Of a stretch of DNA of 64,000 nt, positions 62,301 to 64,000 are shown piece by piece (within the stretch, counting starts at the first letter, position 1; every line of letters starts with the position of its first letter). Under the pieces are notes generated by a model. That model saw only the letters and a list, made by a program, of their open reading frames with translations. It searched no databases and was not told where the DNA came from. Location: assembly GCF_020966775.1 (NCBI RefSeq), contig NZ_JAJKFV010000029.1:179001-243000 (forward strand), in the 5' to 3' direction. The translations under genes were made by a program, and so were the position numbers. Source of the stretch: Rhodopirellula halodulae (GTDB lineage: Bacteria > Planctomycetota > Planctomycetia > Pirellulales > Pirellulaceae).

Positions 62301-63107
62301 CCTGATGGAGAGAATTGGGATTACTTGGTCCGCAGCTTGAACGTATTGGATGGTCCAGCCGCCAATGAAGTCGTGACGCGGCTTCAGGGTGTGCCCATCG
62401 CAACGGACGATCCAATGGCTTTGCGTTCGCTCGTGCTGATGGGGCTGCGTGCGGAGAAAGAAGGGACCAACTTTGAGCCCGTGGAACGTTTGCTGGAACA
62501 CTGGACCGGCATGCAGCGTCCGGAAGGCGTGAAGCGGTCCATGGCGCCATGGCAGCGTTGGTATGCGAAGACATTCCCCGACCGTCCAGTAGCCGAATTG
62601 CCTCGCGAAGACGAGTCTCGCTGGGACTTCGAGCAGTTGATGACTCACTTGGAAAGCAAAGAAGGCGAAGCGGGCGACGCACATGCCGGAGCCGAGGTGT
62701 TTGCACGGGCTCAATGTGCGAGCTGCCACCGGGCTGGCAATCAAGGCACTGTGATCGGACCAGATCTGACCAGCGTTGCTCGACGCTTCACCAAACGTGA
62801 GATCATGGAGTCCATTTTGTATCCATCCCATGTCGTCAGTGACCAATACGCCAGCAAGAAAGTGTTGACGTTGGACGGTGAGGTTTATGTGGGCATGGTC
62901 AGCAAAGCTGGGAGCGAGCTGCAAATTCGCGATGCGAACAATCAAGTCACCACGCTGTCGGAAGCCGAAGTGGACCTGATTCAACCAAGCCGTTCCAGCA
63001 TCATGCCCAGTGGCTTGCTCGACGAACTGTCGCTGCAAGATATCACGGACTTGATGGCTTTCCTGAACGAGTCGCGACGCGTCCAAGTCGCGACCCGTCC
63101 TGAGTGA
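59316..63107 (+). CDS. PVC-type dehydrogenase/HEAT/cytochrome c protein
   Basis: The 1263-residue exported protein has a signal peptide (ALTLVVGAWFVGWDTRSFAA), an N-terminal galactose-binding-like or lectin-like beta domain (about 30-180; AEWIWASG, YEVHVNGRKVGEGES), a six-bladed glucose/sorbosone dehydrogenase-like propeller (about 200-560; GEHGPHGLRLGPDGMIYVSVGS, GGFRNAYDLVFHPEGNLFIHD), HEAT repeats (about 600-1090) and a C-terminal cytochrome c with CASCH at 1134-1138 and a Met candidate near the end. This is the PVC-type membrane-bound dehydrogenase architecture. It probably oxidises a sugar or alcohol in the periplasm and passes electrons to the cytochrome. Confidence 0.9.
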   Translation: MSAGRFHLIALTLVVGAWFVGWDTRSFAAEAEWIWASGTAADQSIPNGETCWFRKSLNLRHRGEAIVEIAADDAYEVHVNGRKVGEGESYRQMQEFNISDYLEPGRNVVAVRVQNQQGNTAALVARVSIRPETGDKWFTFSTDDSWKTNLQEVPLWNTAAYNDGGWQPASVFGRLGETAPWDREPSVAVETAKENSERFQIQRGFGVQRLINDEQVGSVIAMAFDEFGHVLLSQEAGPLLIVTDQDEDGIPEEVATYCDEVESVQGILPLNGEVFVTGNGPDGSALYRLIDNNRDGKLETVKTVVKFSGDGGEHGPHGLRLGPDGMIYVSVGSYVKPVGKTGNGETLQDIYEGDLLPRYEDPGGHGRGVRAPGGTVIRTDIEGKVIERIAGGFRNAYDLVFHPEGNLFIHDADMEADVETPWYRPTALMDVTEAGEFGWRTGWAKWPEYYLDRLPNVLDTGRGSPTGIECYEHHMFPVRYHNSLFMADWSEGRILNVRLKPSGSGYQADSEVFLKGQPLNVTDLAVGPDGALYFCTGGRGTAGGVYRVVYQGKIPDAMKQLGSGIAAAVRQPQLDSAWARQSIAAIRRELGADWDQQLAGVAYSDENPPSYRIRAMNLMQMYGPVPSDDLLIELSKTESEPVRRRAAIQLGLNPSSRAKARLEEMLGDSDLRVRRAVCEAMLRSGQIPEDPQPLIALLADEDRTLAYVARQVLQRIPAVKWKETVILHEDTRTALVGMLALVAADTNKATGLLVLKRSSNMMKGFLSDKDFVDMLRLCQVTLHRCQIKANDVPWLSRQIAEEFPAGDSRMNHELIRLASYLQGESLVPRAIEYLESDAPEMDRVLVAMCLQRIDRQWSARERFALLKFYEGVAARDSEGSLPMYMVGVTRDFARHLSEDDIQAILDEGSRWRNSALGALFQLKRPIDEATAEKLRTLDDELSEETKVDDVHRRLRTGIIAMLASSSDDASAAHLRKIWRTEPQRRAVVAMALAQNPDGENWDYLVRSLNVLDGPAANEVVTRLQGVPIATDDPMALRSLVLMGLRAEKEGTNFEPVERLLEHWTGMQRPEGVKRSMAPWQRWYAKTFPDRPVAELPREDESRWDFEQLMTHLESKEGEAGDAHAGAEVFARAQCASCHRAGNQGTVIGPDLTSVARRFTKREIMESILYPSHVVSDQYASKKVLTLDGEVYVGMVSKAGSELQIRDANNQVTTLSEAEVDLIQPSRSSIMPSGLLDELSLQDITDLMAFLNESRRVQVATRPE

Positions 63108-63199
63108 TCGACGTCACTCGGAATTGCATTGACGTCTGAGAGGTTGGGTGCATCGACCATGCCAATGGTCGCTGCATCCAGCGGTTGAACCTAGATTGC

Positions 63200-64000
63200 C
63201 TACCAACTCGGCAGTCCAATCCGCATCGCGCTGGTTCTCTCGGCAAGGTCAAACTCGTAAGGGTCGACCGGTCCGATCCATTCCATCATGTCCTCGTGTT
63301 GTTTGTGGTTTGGATCAGCGAGGGCATCAAGCAGATTGATGTATCCCCACACGCCACCGCAATCTTCGGGCGGACAGGCATGTTCCCCTGCCGTGCAGCG
63401 GGGGAATGTCTCACGCGGTTCGCGGTTGTCGCGGAGAATTTTTTCTAGCTTGATCTCATGCTCCCAACCGTCGCCGAAGTCGTATTCGTAGCGTAGTTTG
63501 AGCTTGTTGCCGAACTGACGCACCAAGTCGCTGATCAGCATATTGTCGTAGGCTTCGCTGTTGCCGTCGTCGTACTCCAAAAACTTGGAAGAACAATACG
63601 TTCGATCCTTGATCTTGAACTGGTGCAGGTGCGAATTGGTCCAACCCATCGCGGTTTGGATATGTGAATGGAATGTTTCCATGTCCACGTCCGTCGTTTC
63701 GATCTGCCGCCAAATCGTCGGAGTCGAATGAATCAATGTGATTTTGAAACGATAGATGTCGGACGTCATGCGCTCTTTCCACTTGGCCAAATTTTTGGCT
63801 CGGCGTCGCTCCGTTTTGCGTCTTGCGATGATTTCATCCGCTCGTTGGTCGATGAGTGTTTGGGGAGCGTCTTTCGGTGTCCAAAATTGCAAGCTGACGT
63901 GTATCGCTTTCCTCCATTTGGGAAGTGAAGCCGGATTCACCAGTACTTCAACGGATCTAGCTTCACCGTCCTTTCGCTCAATCAGACCATTCTTTTCGAG
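63200..64000 (-). CDS. Plasmid pRiA4b ORF-3-like protein, N-terminus off the right edge
   Basis: The frame is open from the stop at 63200 to the window edge. The pRiA4b ORF-3 core is plain: YRFKITLIHSTPTIWRQIET, MGWTNSHLHQFKI, YEYDFGDGWEHEIKLEKIL, CTAGEHACPPEDCGGVWGYINLLDALADP, with clustered acidic and Cys/His residues. A GTG at 63940 could start it, but the codons beyond it read LEKNGLIERKDGEARS, which looks like the wing of a helix-turn-helix, so I think the gene continues past the edge. Function of the family is unknown; it is often on plasmids and other mobile DNA. Confidence 0.82.
   Translation of the reverse strand, partial: LEKNGLIERKDGEARSVEVLVNPASLPKWRKAIHVSLQFWTPKDAPQTLIDQRADEIIARRKTERRRAKNLAKWKERMTSDIYRFKITLIHSTPTIWRQIETTDVDMETFHSHIQTAMGWTNSHLHQFKIKDRTYCSSKFLEYDDGNSEAYDNMLISDLVRQFGNKLKLRYEYDFGDGWEHEIKLEKILRDNREPRETFPRCTAGEHACPPEDCGGVWGYINLLDALADPNHKQHEDMMEWIGPVDPYEFDLAERTSAMRIGLPSW

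Overview
The window looks like a piece of the chromosome of a marine planctomycete of the Pirellulaceae, most like Rhodopirellula. The basis is gene content rather than a database search: a DUF1559 pseudopilin-type protein, a tandem DUF1080 (3-keto-disaccharide hydrolase-like) secreted protein, an arylsulfatase, a very large PVC-type dehydrogenase/HEAT/cytochrome c protein, a redoxin-cytochrome c-PHM fusion, and moderately high GC with loosely organised, frequently reversing gene order. I find no rRNA, tRNA, CRISPR array, insertion sequence or prophage. About 50 protein genes are supported.

Layout. 1-5330: edge fragment, a secreted glycine-rich carboxypeptidase-regulatory-like protein with its own terminator, a small hypothetical, and an mnmG-rlmM-like RNA modification pair that overlaps by ATGA. 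5391-7727: a large secreted Pro/Ser-rich protein. 7850-17224: a surface-polysaccharide cluster with a GT9 glycosyltransferase, an unusual three-part protein (nucleotidyltransferase-like, NDK-like and kinase-like), three FkbM methyltransferases, a GT2, a GT11 (alpha-1,2-fucosyltransferase type) and another GT-A enzyme on the opposite strand. 17562-24621: FmdB zinc ribbon, NAD(P)HX epimerase, ankyrin lipoprotein, SucB, a membrane-anchored EEP-fold protein that has lost all its catalytic residues, cysteine desulfurase and a TauE/SafE exporter. 24776-30910: a 2044-residue alpha-2-macroglobulin with an intact thioester motif.

31265-42832: NagD-like HAD phosphatase, small methyltransferase, PAS-LuxR regulator, DUF1080 protein, sulfatase, then a minus-strand run of TPR-like secreted protein, Wza-type export protein with a Cys cluster, diaminopimelate decarboxylase and 2Fe-2S ferredoxin. 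43230-50720: pseudopilin-like DUF1559 protein, tiny CxxC protein, lipoprotein with a cysteine-less thioredoxin-like end, UDP-GlcNAc 2-epimerase, NAD-sugar epimerase, the redoxin-cytochrome-PHM fusion and a secreted HExxH peptidase. 50756-57757, minus strand: a membrane protein, then a tightly packed set Gfo/Idh/MocA - ispD - tyrS - GH10 - RsmC-like methyltransferase. 57899-64000: membrane proteins, the PVC dehydrogenase/HEAT/cytochrome protein and a pRiA4b ORF-3-like protein running off the right edge.

Together the genes describe a heterotroph that degrades sulfated or complex polysaccharides (sulfatase, DUF1080, GH10, PVC dehydrogenase) and builds its own fucosylated, methylated surface polysaccharide (GT cluster, Wza, WecB, epimerase). 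The most unusual items are the three-part polysaccharide-cluster protein at 9353-11266 and the dead EEP protein at 21194-22444.
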